Below are positions 52,695 through 60,297 of a stretch of 64,000 bases of DNA, piece by piece. Source of the DNA: P36-A1 sp049478495 (GTDB lineage Bacteria > Bacillota_I > Bacilli_A > JAJDGJ01); contig NZ_CP168083.1 of the NCBI RefSeq assembly GCF_049478495.1, positions 124,001-188,000 on the forward strand. The letters run 5' to 3'. The notes below the pieces were generated by a model. That model saw only the letters and a program-made list of their open reading frames with translations, did not search any database and was not told where the DNA came from. The stretch's first letter is position 1, and the number at the start of each line of letters is the position of its first letter. Both the position numbers and the translations under genes were made by a program.

Positions 52695-55016
52695 ATGTTT
52701 GATCGAAATAGAATATCAATTAGAAATTTATTAGATATAGTCAAAAGAAGTGGCAATATTGATAATAGACATCAAAGTGAACACACAGCATTAGAAGGTG
52801 CACGAATTCATCGTAAAATTCAAAGCGAAGCAGGAAGTAATTATCAAAGTGAAGTATTTTTAAAATATCAAACAGAGATGAATGGCATCCCATTTATTGT
52901 TGATGGCAGAGCTGATGGGATTATTACTGAAAATAACAAAATAATAATAGATGAAATTAAAACATCAACAACACCATTTGAAGCAATAAAAGATAATATT
53001 CTAGATATGTATTGGTATCAAGCAATGTGTTATGCATTTATAGTTGCAGATTCTAATAACTTATCAGAAATAAGTATTCAACTAACATATTATGAAACAA
53101 CTGAAAAAAAGATTGATAAAGTTATAAGAGTATATGAGTATAAACAATTAAAACTATTTATGGATGAATTATTAATTGAATATGCTAAATGGCATAAATT
53201 TGTAACAGAGTGGCGTATTACAAGAAATAATAGTTTAAAAGAAATAGAATTTTGTTTTGAACAATACCGCAAAGGACAAAAAGAATTATCTATTGCAGTT
53301 TATAAAAGTGTAGTAGCATCAAGGAAACTGTATGTAGAAGCACCAACTGGTGTAGGTAAAACACTATCAACACTATTTCCAAGCTTAAAAGCAATGGGAA
53401 ATGATTATGGTAATAAAATATTTTATTTAACAGCTAAAACAATAACTAGGCAAGTGGCTTTAGATGCTATTAAACAATTTTCAAATCAAGATATAAAATT
53501 AAAAACAGTATTAATATCTGCAAAAGATAAGGTATGTCTTTTAGATAAAAGAGATTGTAATCCAGAAAAATGTAAATATGCTGATGGTTATTATGATAAA
53601 TTAAATACTGCTTTATATAATTTAATTAATGAAAATGATATCTTTGACAAAGATCTTATTCATAAATATGCTCTAGAATATGAGGTATGTCCTTTTGAAT
53701 TATCATTAGATGTTTCCATGTTTGCAGACTTAGTAATCTGTGATTATAATTATCTATTTGATCCGAGAGTATACTTAAAAAGATACTTTGAACAAAAGAA
53801 TTCTGATTATATATTTTTGATTGATGAAGCACATAATTTAGTAGATAGATCACGTATGATGTATTCATCTGAAATAGACTTACAAAGCTTTATAGATGCT
53901 AAGACATATTTTAATAATAATAAAAAAATATATAAAAAAATAGAAAGTATTGAAAGTTATATATATGAAATAGTTGATTCACAGACAACTAAAGAAGCAG
54001 CTTATGGTTTAAGTTTTGAACAATTAAACTTTATATTATATGATTTAAGCAATCTTTTATCTAAATATTTAATTGAAAATCAAAAATATTTGGATGATGA
54101 TACACCATTAGAGTTATATTTCATGGTACTAAACTACTTAAAGATATCTGAATTTTTTAATGATGATTATATTACATGTTGTTATATTGATAATAATGTA
54201 ATAATTAAACAGTTTTGTTTACATCCTAATAAGATGTTAGCAAAGTCGCTAGCTATTGCAAGATCAAGTGTTTTATTTTCAGCAACTTTTTCTCCAATAA
54301 ACTATTACAAAGAAATACTAGGAGGATGTAAAGAAGATTTGCACTACTTGATTGCTAGCCCCTTTGATCAAGAAAATCAAAAAATAATAATACATAAAAA
54401 AATTGCAACAACATATGCATTAAGAAATCAATACAGCATTCAATTAGTAAACACCTTAAAATCGTATGTGACTACTAAAAAAGGTAACTATATGTTCTTC
54501 TTTCCATCTTATAAATATATGAATGATATTTTTGAACAATTTAAAGATGAAAGCTTTGAAATAATAAAACAAACAAAAGAAATGAAAGAAAGCGAAAGAG
54601 AACAGTTTTTAGCTAAATTTAAAGAAGATAATGAAAAGCCAATAATTGCCTTTTGCGTTATGGGAGGAATTTTTTCAGAAGGGATAGATTTGAAAGGTGA
54701 TCGATTAATAGGGGTTGCAATTATTTCAGTAGGTCTTCCAATGATAAGTTTTGAACAAAACCTCTTAAAGGATTATTATGATAAGAGTAATAGCAGTGGT
54801 TTTTTATACGCTTATCAAATACCAGGCATGAATAAAGTGATTCAGTCTGCAGGAAGATTAATAAGAGACCATAACGATAAAGGAAGTATATTATTAATAG
54901 ATAGTCGTTTTGAAAAAAACGACTATGCATCACTAATGCCATATCATTGGAACCATCGATTAATAGCCTCAAATCATATTCAAATAAATAATGAACTAAC
55001 AGAATTTTGGAAATAA
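52695..55016 (+). CDS. DinG/Rad3-type helicase with N-terminal PD-(D/E)XK nuclease domain
   Basis: A 773-residue protein. Residues 1-180 form a PD-(D/E)XK nuclease domain with Asp in IVDGRADG and the E-I-K of IIIDEIKTST. The XPD-like helicase has Walker A APTGVGKT, a four-Cys iron-sulfur site (C in KVCLLDKRDC, EKCKYAD and EVCPFE), DEAH in LIDEAHNLVD, and motif VI SAGRLIRDHND. It is an ATP-dependent 5'-3' type DNA helicase that probably also cuts DNA, for repair of blocked or structured DNA. AAATGGAGGTG site. Single gene. Confidence 0.9.
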   Translation: MFDRNRISIRNLLDIVKRSGNIDNRHQSEHTALEGARIHRKIQSEAGSNYQSEVFLKYQTEMNGIPFIVDGRADGIITENNKIIIDEIKTSTTPFEAIKDNILDMYWYQAMCYAFIVADSNNLSEISIQLTYYETTEKKIDKVIRVYEYKQLKLFMDELLIEYAKWHKFVTEWRITRNNSLKEIEFCFEQYRKGQKELSIAVYKSVVASRKLYVEAPTGVGKTLSTLFPSLKAMGNDYGNKIFYLTAKTITRQVALDAIKQFSNQDIKLKTVLISAKDKVCLLDKRDCNPEKCKYADGYYDKLNTALYNLINENDIFDKDLIHKYALEYEVCPFELSLDVSMFADLVICDYNYLFDPRVYLKRYFEQKNSDYIFLIDEAHNLVDRSRMMYSSEIDLQSFIDAKTYFNNNKKIYKKIESIESYIYEIVDSQTTKEAAYGLSFEQLNFILYDLSNLLSKYLIENQKYLDDDTPLELYFMVLNYLKISEFFNDDYITCCYIDNNVIIKQFCLHPNKMLAKSLAIARSSVLFSATFSPINYYKEILGGCKEDLHYLIASPFDQENQKIIIHKKIATTYALRNQYSIQLVNTLKSYVTTKKGNYMFFFPSYKYMNDIFEQFKDESFEIIKQTKEMKESEREQFLAKFKEDNEKPIIAFCVMGGIFSEGIDLKGDRLIGVAIISVGLPMISFEQNLLKDYYDKSNSSGFLYAYQIPGMNKVIQSAGRLIRDHNDKGSILLIDSRFEKNDYASLMPYHWNHRLIASNHIQINNELTEFWK

Positions 55017-55136
55017 AATAAAGATTTGACAGCAACTTTAGTATAAAGAAATACAACAATAGATGATAGAAAATAATTGAGTATATAATAATTAAAGTAT
55101 TTAAGCAATACATATTAATTTTAGAAAGTATCTTGC

Positions 55137-55293
55137 TATAATAGTTTCAATTAGAAATAGTAAACTATTACTAATTAAACTTATAGTATTTTAAAAGTAA
55201 TTAGAATATAAAAATCTAATTACTTAACTTTGGCAAGTATACTCAATTTTAAAAAGCTAAGCACTTGTTATTAAAACAATACTTAGCTTTTTA
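55137..55293 (+). ncRNA. Candidate small structured RNA with terminator
   Basis: A TATAAT at 55137-55142, then hairpin AATAGT-AA-ACTATT, then a perfect 10-bp hairpin AGTAATTAGA/TCTAATTACT, and a terminator AAAAAGCTAAG/CTTAGCTTTTT (55251-55293). No coding sequence with a ribosome binding site lies inside. Low to moderate support. Confidence 0.35.
55251..55293 (+). terminator. Intrinsic terminator in the gene-free region
   Basis: Perfect 11-bp stem AAAAAGCTAAG/CTTAGCTTTTT with no annotated gene directly upstream. Confidence 0.75.
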
Positions 55294-55470
55294 TATTATA
55301 AAAGAATAATAGTTTGAATATTTAAGACATATCATGAAAAGGTTAAAAGGTCTATAATTATATACTAATAGTTATATATGCAACAAAGTAAGTATTGATT
55401 TTTCTATTTAAATTGTTGTCCAAAAATTAACTTTTTACTTTGTATAATACTAACTTTTATACTTGTTTTA

Positions 55471-55578
55471 TTGACAACGCTTATAAATATTAGTATACTA
55501 TTTATAGAAACAGAAAATACTCTGTGGGTTTTTTAAAAACATTAGTAAATTTTGTGAGGGTCTAGCTAATGTTTTTTT
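55471..55578 (+). ncRNA. Array small RNA, copy 1 (promoter and transcript)
   Basis: TTGACA (55471-55476), 17 bp, TATACT (55494-55499). Start near 55506, end at the T run after the ACATTAG/CTAATGT stem (about 55578). The body contains GAAAATACTCTGTGG. It is slightly diverged from copies 2 and 3. Confidence 0.65.
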
Positions 55579-55725
55579 CTTTTTTTAAAAAGATAAACCA
55601 GTGCAAAAACGATTGCAAGTACTGCTCTTAAAAAGAGGTTACTATCTAGTAGACAATATTTTATTCAGTAAAGTGTAGAAGTTAACTTTACACTTTGCAT
55701 AATATAAGCTTTTATACTTGTTATA

Positions 55726-55830
55726 TTGACAACACTTATAAATATTAGTATACTATTTATAGAAACAGAAAATACTCTGTGGTGGTTTTAAAACATTAGT
55801 AAACTTCGTGGGTCTAGCTAATGTTTTTTT
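55726..55830 (+). ncRNA. Array small RNA, copy 2 (promoter and transcript)
   Basis: TTGACA (55726-55731), 17 bp, TATACT (55749-55754); start near 55761, terminator stem AACATTAG/CTAATGTT then seven T. The 5' end folds as ACAGA-AAATAC-TCTGT. The terminator reads in both directions. Confidence 0.7.
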
Positions 55831-55977
55831 CTTTTTTTAAAAAGATAAACCAGTGCAAAAACGATTGCAAGTACTGCTCTTAAAAAGAGGTTACTATCTA
55901 GTAGACAATATTTTATTCAGTAAAGTGTAGAAGTTAACTTTACACTTTGCATAATATAAGCTTTTATACTTGTTATA

Positions 55978-56082
55978 TTGACAACACTTATAAATATTAG
56001 TATACTATTTATAGAAACAGAAAATACTCTGTGGTGGTTTTAAAACATTAGTAAACTTCGTAGGGTCTAGCTAATGTTTTTT
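55978..56082 (+). ncRNA. Array small RNA, copy 3 (promoter and transcript)
   Basis: TTGACA (55978-55983), 17 bp, TATACT (56001-56006); start near 56013. Its 3' half is antisense to the end of the hydrophobic ORF at 56067. Its 5' GAAAATACTCTGTGG (56020-56034) is identical to the 5' leader of the opposing transcript. Confidence 0.7.
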
Positions 56083-56210
56083 CTTTTTTTAAAAAGATAA
56101 ACCAGTGCAAAAACGATTGCAAGTACTACAACTAGAAAAATTATAATTGTAATACTAATAATGTTAATACTACCAATGTTAATGGTAATATTTTCAAAAT
56201 TACAGTTTAT
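56067..56210 (-). CDS. Putative toxin-like hydrophobic peptide with no ATG
   Basis: The reverse-strand frame is open for 47 codons and ends in a 26-residue hydrophobic helix followed by KKRKNIS. No ATG, GTG or TTG starts it. The best candidate is an ATA at 56210, 9 nt after a GAAGG motif. An 8-codon leader ORF (56235-56261) with a perfect GGAGG site and ATG lies upstream in the same frame, separated by a TAA and a TAG and by a GCCTTC/GAAGGC hairpin. A reverse-strand TATAAT (56309-56314) would start the mRNA. It resembles Fst/Ldr-size membrane toxins in form, not in recognised sequence. It may be an inactivated toxin or use leader-coupled initiation. Confidence 0.45.
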   Translation of the reverse strand: MNCNFENITINIGSINIISITIIIFLVVVLAIVFALVYLFKKRKNIS

Positions 56211-56234
56211 AAACTTAAGCCTTCCCTAGAAAAG

Positions 56235-56261
56235 TTAAAGAAGGCTATAATTATTAAACAT
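56235..56261 (-). CDS. Eight-codon leader ORF of the array mRNA
   Basis: ATG 9 nt after GGAGG encodes MFNNYSLL and stops at TAA. It is the only well-initiated ORF on this transcript and could control access to the hydrophobic ORF downstream. Confidence 0.4.
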   Translation of the reverse strand: MFNNYSLL

Positions 56262-56283
56262 AATTATCTACCTCCAGTTTTAA

Positions 56284-56314
56284 ATTCCACAGAGTATTTT
56301 CTAGAAATATTATA
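56284..56314 (-). promoter_or_regulatory. Promoter and shared 5' leader of the array mRNA
   Basis: Reverse-strand TATAAT (56309-56314), weak -35, followed by GAAAATACTCTGTGG (56287-56301), the same 15 nt as in the + strand small RNAs. Confidence 0.5.
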
Positions 56315-56471
56315 TCATAAATAAAATAAGAAAATAGCATTATTCTAGAAATAGAAAAAGATTCAGAATTGTGAAGATTCCAAAGATATCAGTACTAAAA
56401 ATGATCAAATATTTTTGTCTAAAAAACTTTAAAATTCATTAACTGATATACTAATAGAATAAAGAAACTAT

Positions 56472-56550
56472 TATAATAGAAGAACACTCTTGAAGTGATT
56501 TTAAAACACTAGTAAACGTTGATAAGATGTCGATAGTGTTTTCTTTTTTT
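56472..56550 (+). ncRNA. Degenerate fourth copy of the array small RNA
   Basis: TATAAT (56472-56477), then a homologous body (GATTTTAAAACACTAGTAAACG) and a 9-bp terminator stem AAAACACTA (56503-56511)/TAGTGTTTT (56534-56542) with a T run. The opposing hydrophobic frame is broken. The body was quoted here in two parts of one sequence of 22 bases: GATTTTAAAACA and CTAGTAAACG. Confidence 0.45.
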
Positions 56551-56639
56551 TGATAAACTAGTATATAAATGATTATAAAGTAATACTATAATCTTCAAGT
56601 AGTTACTTTTTTGAAGCTAACTTTCTAATAATAATCTAT

Positions 56640-56688
56640 GTGGTGTCAACCATAAAAGGTTGACACCACAATGGTAATGAGATATAAT
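56640..56688 (+). promoter_or_regulatory. rpsP promoter inside a 12-bp inverted repeat
   Basis: GTGGTGTCAACC (56640-56651), ATAAAA, GGTTGACACCAC (56658-56669) is a perfect dyad. The -35 TTGACA (56660-56665) sits in its right arm and is 17 bp from TATAAT (56683-56688). A repressor bound here would block the ribosomal protein operon. Confidence 0.8.
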
Positions 56689-56736
56689 AAAAAAGTAAAA
56701 ATATTACTGATAGTAAATAGAAAGGAAGTACACAAT

Positions 56737-57009
56737 ATGGCAGTTAAAATTAGATTAAAAAGAATGGGTTCAAAACAAAAACCATTCTATCGTATAGTAG
56801 CAGCAGATTCAAGATCTCCAAGAGATGGTAGATTTATTGAAACTGTAGGAACTTATGATCCAAACACTGTTCCTGCAACAGTGAAAATTGAAGAAGAATT
56901 AGTTTTAAAATGGTTAGGAAACGGTGCAGCACCAACAACTACAGTTAGAAACTTATTCTCTGATGCTGGAATTATGAAAAAATTCCACGAAAGTAAACTT
57001 CAAAAATAA
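56737..57009 (+). CDS. rpsP: 30S ribosomal protein S16
   Basis: 90 residues. MAVKIRLKRMGSKQKPFYRI and the later GTYDPN are diagnostic. An in-frame ATG at 56671 lies upstream of the -10 and cannot be used. The ATG at 56737 follows AAAGGAAGT. It overlaps khpA by 1 nt. Confidence 0.97.
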   Translation: MAVKIRLKRMGSKQKPFYRIVAADSRSPRDGRFIETVGTYDPNTVPATVKIEEELVLKWLGNGAAPTTTVRNLFSDAGIMKKFHESKLQK

Positions 57010-57257
57010 TGAAAGATTATGTAAGCATCGTAAAGACAATTGTAACACCATTGCTAGAAGATGCTTCTAGTCTTGATGTCAAAGTTATGCCTACGGCTAA
57101 TGAAGATGAACTTAAAATACTAATCATTGCTCACGAACAACAAATTCCAAGATTAATTGGAAAGTCTGGTCGTAATGCTAATGCTATTAGACAATTGGTT
57201 CGTGCAGCAGCTAGTGAGGAAAAGAAAAAGATATTAGTTGATTTTGAATCATTTTAA
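57009..57257 (+). CDS. khpA: KH-domain RNA-binding protein KhpA
   Basis: 82 residues of a single type II KH domain. The GxxG loop is in RLIGKSGRNANAIRQLV. KhpA pairs with KhpB/EloR in Bacillota and affects cell division and many RNAs. TAATG overlap with rpsP ensures coupling. Confidence 0.95.
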   Translation: MKDYVSIVKTIVTPLLEDASSLDVKVMPTANEDELKILIIAHEQQIPRLIGKSGRNANAIRQLVRAAASEEKKKILVDFESF

Positions 57258-57262
57258 AAATT

Positions 57263-57300
57263 TGGCGAAAAAGCACTATTAGTGTGAGTATCGCCTATTT
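57263..57300 (+). terminator. Attenuator-like hairpin between khpA and rimM
   Basis: GGCGA...TCGCC outer stem with CACTATTAGTG inside, then TATTTT. A weak terminator that may tune rimM-trmD. Confidence 0.6.
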
Positions 57301-57331
57301 TATATATAAGGGTAATTAAAGGAGGATTAAG

Positions 57332-57838
57332 ATGCAAGATAATATAAATATTGGATATATTGCTGGTTTTCACGGTATTAAAGGTGAAGTTAAAATTAAA
57401 AGTACAACTGACTTCAAAGAAGAACGTTTTAAAAAAGGTAATATTTTGCTGTTAGTTGGTCCTAGAGAAACAGTAGAAATGAAAATTGATTCTGTTAGAG
57501 AACATAAAGGAATGGTACTTGTTAAATTTACTGGTATTTTTAATATTAATGATGTTGAAAAGTATAAAGGATATGAAGTAAAAGTTAATAAAGAAAATCG
57601 TATGGAATTAGCAGAAGATGAGTTTTATTTCTTTGACTTGGTTGGTTTAGATGTTTTAAATTATAATAAAGAAAATATTGGTAAAGTTATTAGAGTAATG
57701 GATACAGGTGCAAGTCAAATATTAATTATTAAACATAATGAGGATGAGGTAATGATTCCCTTTGTTAAAGCAATTGTAACTGATGTTGATATGGCTAAAA
57801 ATGAAATTTATTTAAGTGATATAGAAGGTCTATATTAA
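57332..57838 (+). CDS. rimM: 16S rRNA processing protein RimM
   Basis: 168 residues. The N-terminal RimM domain has GYIAGFHGIKGEVKIKSTTDF, and the C-terminal PRC-barrel has EFYFFDLVGLDV and IPFVKAIV. It helps 30S maturation by binding S19. AGGAGG site. TAATG overlap with trmD. Confidence 0.96.
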   Translation: MQDNINIGYIAGFHGIKGEVKIKSTTDFKEERFKKGNILLLVGPRETVEMKIDSVREHKGMVLVKFTGIFNINDVEKYKGYEVKVNKENRMELAEDEFYFFDLVGLDVLNYNKENIGKVIRVMDTGASQILIIKHNEDEVMIPFVKAIVTDVDMAKNEIYLSDIEGLY

Positions 57839-58551
57839 TGAAATTTAAGGTATTAACATTATTTCCTGATTTAATACATAGCTTTAAAAATCATTCGATT
57901 ATTAAAAGAGGAATTGAAAGTGATAATTTATCTGTAGATATAATAGATTATCGTGATTATACTACCAATAAACATCATAAGGTTGATGATACACCATATG
58001 GTGGTGGTAATGGAATGGTTTTAACCGTCCAACCAATACATGATGCTTTACTTGCAAATAGTAGTAATAATAGTAAGATAATTTTAGTTTGTCCTACTGG
58101 TAAACCATTTACCCAAAAGGAAGCTAATAAGTTAGCTCTTGAAGAAGAATTAATCTTTGTTTGTGGTCATTATGAAGGCTATGATGAAAGAATAAGAAGC
58201 TATGTTGATTATGAATATTCAATTGGAGATTATGTATTAACTAGTGGTGAACTAGCTAGTATGGTAATGATGGATGGAATAGGTAGGTTAGTCGATGGTG
58301 TTATTGAAAAAAAATCTCATGAAGAAGACTCATTTCAAAACGGATTATTAGAATACCCTCAATATACTAAACCACAAGAATACGATGGAATGAAGGTTCC
58401 AGATGTCTTGCTTAGTGGTCATCATAAAAATATAAATCAGTGGCGTTTAGAACAATCAGTAATAAAAACTATAAAAAATAGACCTGATTTATTAAATAAT
58501 GAAGAATTTAGTAAAGATATAAAAGACTTAATAAAAAAATATAATGTATAA
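57838..58551 (+). CDS. trmD: tRNA (guanine-N1)-methyltransferase TrmD
   Basis: 237 residues of the SPOUT (trefoil-knot) class. It has VDDTPYGGGNGMV, CGHYEGYDERI, the knot segment SIGDYVLTSGELA and DSFQNGLLE-like Asp. It makes m1G37 and prevents frameshifting. The gene rplS (L19), which normally follows, is absent here; a terminator and a lipoprotein gene follow instead. Confidence 0.97.
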   Translation: MKFKVLTLFPDLIHSFKNHSIIKRGIESDNLSVDIIDYRDYTTNKHHKVDDTPYGGGNGMVLTVQPIHDALLANSSNNSKIILVCPTGKPFTQKEANKLALEEELIFVCGHYEGYDERIRSYVDYEYSIGDYVLTSGELASMVMMDGIGRLVDGVIEKKSHEEDSFQNGLLEYPQYTKPQEYDGMKVPDVLLSGHHKNINQWRLEQSVIKTIKNRPDLLNNEEFSKDIKDLIKKYNV

Positions 58552-58581
58552 AAGGAACTGTATTTACACAGTTTCTTTTTT
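58552..58581 (+). terminator. Terminator of the rpsP operon
   Basis: GGAACTGT-N5-CACAGTTTC stem with T6. Confidence 0.82.
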
Positions 58582-58705
58582 ATGAGTTAAAATTATGTTA
58601 TATTATAGATAATATCAATAGATTGTAGAGATTAAATTTTCTTTTTGTGTTATATGTGTGATACACTTAATATGGAAATATAATATAAAAATGAGGAGAA
58701 TAAAA

Positions 58706-59536
58706 ATGAAAAAATTATATATGATTGGACTAGTATTGCTATTTATGGTTACAGGGTGTAACAATGGTGGAAGTAGCGATCCTCAAGTTAAAGAAACAGC
58801 AATTAATACTTATGTAGATGCTAGTAAAAAAATGAGTGAAACTAATACTAAGTTTGATATGAGTGCTAAAATTAATGTACCAAAATCAATGTCAGTACCT
58901 GAAGATGTTAATGGTAGTGTTAGCTTAAATGGATTAGTAGACATTAAAAACTTTAAAATGATGATTAATGGTTCATATGATGATGGTAAAGATGCTAAAA
59001 TGAGTGCACAAGCTATAATTGAAGATAAAATGGTTTATGTATTATTTGAAAAAAATTGGATGAAATTACCTTTAGATTCAAGTATAAAAGTAGAAGATGT
59101 TGATTTAAATAGTACTACTGATGCTAAGACAATAACAAAAATTTTTGATTCATCTAAAACTAGTGAGTATACTAAAACAGATGTTGATGGTAAAAGTGGT
59201 TATATGATAAAATTAACTATGGACAAAGCTTCAATAGAAAAAATGTTAAAAGATAATGTGGATCTTTTTACTAAAGGTTTAAGTAAAGAAGAAGCTGAAG
59301 AAGCTAAAAAAGAATTAGAAAACGTTGATTTAAGTACTGTTGATACATTAGACATAGCATATGATTTATTTGTATCTGAAGATGCTAGTACTATTAAAGT
59401 CACAAATGGTAGTGTAAAAGTAATTGCTGCTCAAACTGCTGTTAATGTAACAGATTTGAAAGTAACTTCTGAAACTACTACAGATAAAGTAACAGTTCCT
59501 AAAGCAGCTAAAAATGCACAAGAAATAGGACTGTAA
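58706..59536 (+). CDS. Lipoprotein of unknown function (LppX/DUF6612-like)
   Basis: 276 residues. The signal peptide ends in lipobox VTGC. The mature part has the repeated strand pattern of LolA/LppX-fold lipoproteins (FDMSAKINV, KMMINGSYDDGKDAKMSAQAII, KMVYVLFEKNWMKLPLDS). An in-frame ATG at 58658 precedes the GAGGAG site, so the ATG at 58706 is correct. An ABC exporter pair follows after 17 nt. A lipid-carrying or envelope role is only inferred. Confidence 0.82.
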   Translation: MKKLYMIGLVLLFMVTGCNNGGSSDPQVKETAINTYVDASKKMSETNTKFDMSAKINVPKSMSVPEDVNGSVSLNGLVDIKNFKMMINGSYDDGKDAKMSAQAIIEDKMVYVLFEKNWMKLPLDSSIKVEDVDLNSTTDAKTITKIFDSSKTSEYTKTDVDGKSGYMIKLTMDKASIEKMLKDNVDLFTKGLSKEEAEEAKKELENVDLSTVDTLDIAYDLFVSEDASTIKVTNGSVKVIAAQTAVNVTDLKVTSETTTDKVTVPKAAKNAQEIGL

Positions 59537-59553
59537 TTGAAAGGAAGAGATTA

Positions 59554-60297
59554 ATGATAAAATTTATTGATTTATCTAAAAAATATCCAGGAGCTAAAGA
59601 TTATGCTTTGCAACCAACTAATATGGTTATTGAACCTGGAAAAATTATCGGGTTTATTGGTCACAATGGTGCTGGTAAGTCGACAACATTAAGAATGATG
59701 ACTGGAATCTTAGAGCCAACTACAGGTGATGTTACTATAAATGGCTTTTCTATTAAGACACAAGCTTTAGAAGCTAAAAAACAATTTGGTTATGTTCCAG
59801 ATAATGCAGATATGTTTTTAAAACTTACTGGTTTAGAATACTTAAACTTTATTGGTACAGTTTATGAAGTAGAAGATAGTGTCTTAAAAGAAAGAATTTC
59901 AACTTTAGCAGAAGAATATTTAATGAGTGATAAACTAAATGACTTAATTGATTCATATTCTCATGGTATGAGACAAAAAATTATCGTTATGGGTGCTCTA
60001 GTTCATGAGCCAAGTGTTTTTTTATTAGATGAACCTTTAACAGGTTTAGATCCAGTTGCTTCAAGATTCTTAAAAGATTCTATGAAAAAACATGTTGAAA
60101 AAGGTAATACTGTTTTATTTTCAACACACGTCTTAGAAGTTGCTGAAAAATTATGTGATGAAATTATAATTATAAATGGTGGTAAATTTATATATCAAGG
60201 AACACTAGATGCTTTAAAAGCAAAATATCCAGAAAGTGAAAGTCTTGAAGATATTTTCTTTAAGATTACAAATTCATATGATAAAGCTACTGTCTAA
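59554..60297 (+). CDS. ABC transporter ATPase (ABC-2 export type)
   Basis: 247 residues. Walker A GHNGAGKST, the signature is SHGMRQK (reduced from LSGGMRQ), Walker B VFLLDEPLTGLDP, and the switch His in FSTHV. The CcmA/YtrB-like group pairs with ABC-2 permeases. The weak signature SHGMRQK is unusual but seen in this group. It overlaps the permease start. Confidence 0.93.
   Translation: MIKFIDLSKKYPGAKDYALQPTNMVIEPGKIIGFIGHNGAGKSTTLRMMTGILEPTTGDVTINGFSIKTQALEAKKQFGYVPDNADMFLKLTGLEYLNFIGTVYEVEDSVLKERISTLAEEYLMSDKLNDLIDSYSHGMRQKIIVMGALVHEPSVFLLDEPLTGLDPVASRFLKDSMKKHVEKGNTVLFSTHVLEVAEKLCDEIIIINGGKFIYQGTLDALKAKYPESESLEDIFFKITNSYDKATV

Larger units (their letters stand above)
55430..56125. repeat. 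Tandem array of 252-bp repeats (type I toxin-antitoxin-like)
   Basis: Two full units (55592-55843 and 55844-56095) are almost identical; they differ by one base insertion and one T in a T run. A diverged partial unit precedes them (55430-55591), and the start of a further unit follows (56096-56125). Each unit holds a strong + strand promoter, a ~70-nt RNA, a bidirectional terminator and, on the - strand, a conserved hydrophobic coding segment ending in KKRK. The arrangement of convergent short RNA and hydrophobic peptide over a shared terminator recalls Fst/par-type systems. A 1.7-kb region without any conventional gene surrounds it. Confidence 0.85.

Noticed and set aside
55430..56560. Repeats near 55.4-56.6 kb as a CRISPR array
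   Set aside because: Units are 252 bp and nearly identical throughout, with no short repeats and variable spacers, and no cas genes nearby.
56671..56736. ATG at 56671 as start of S16
   Set aside because: It lies upstream of the -10 of the only visible promoter and adds residues not found in S16.
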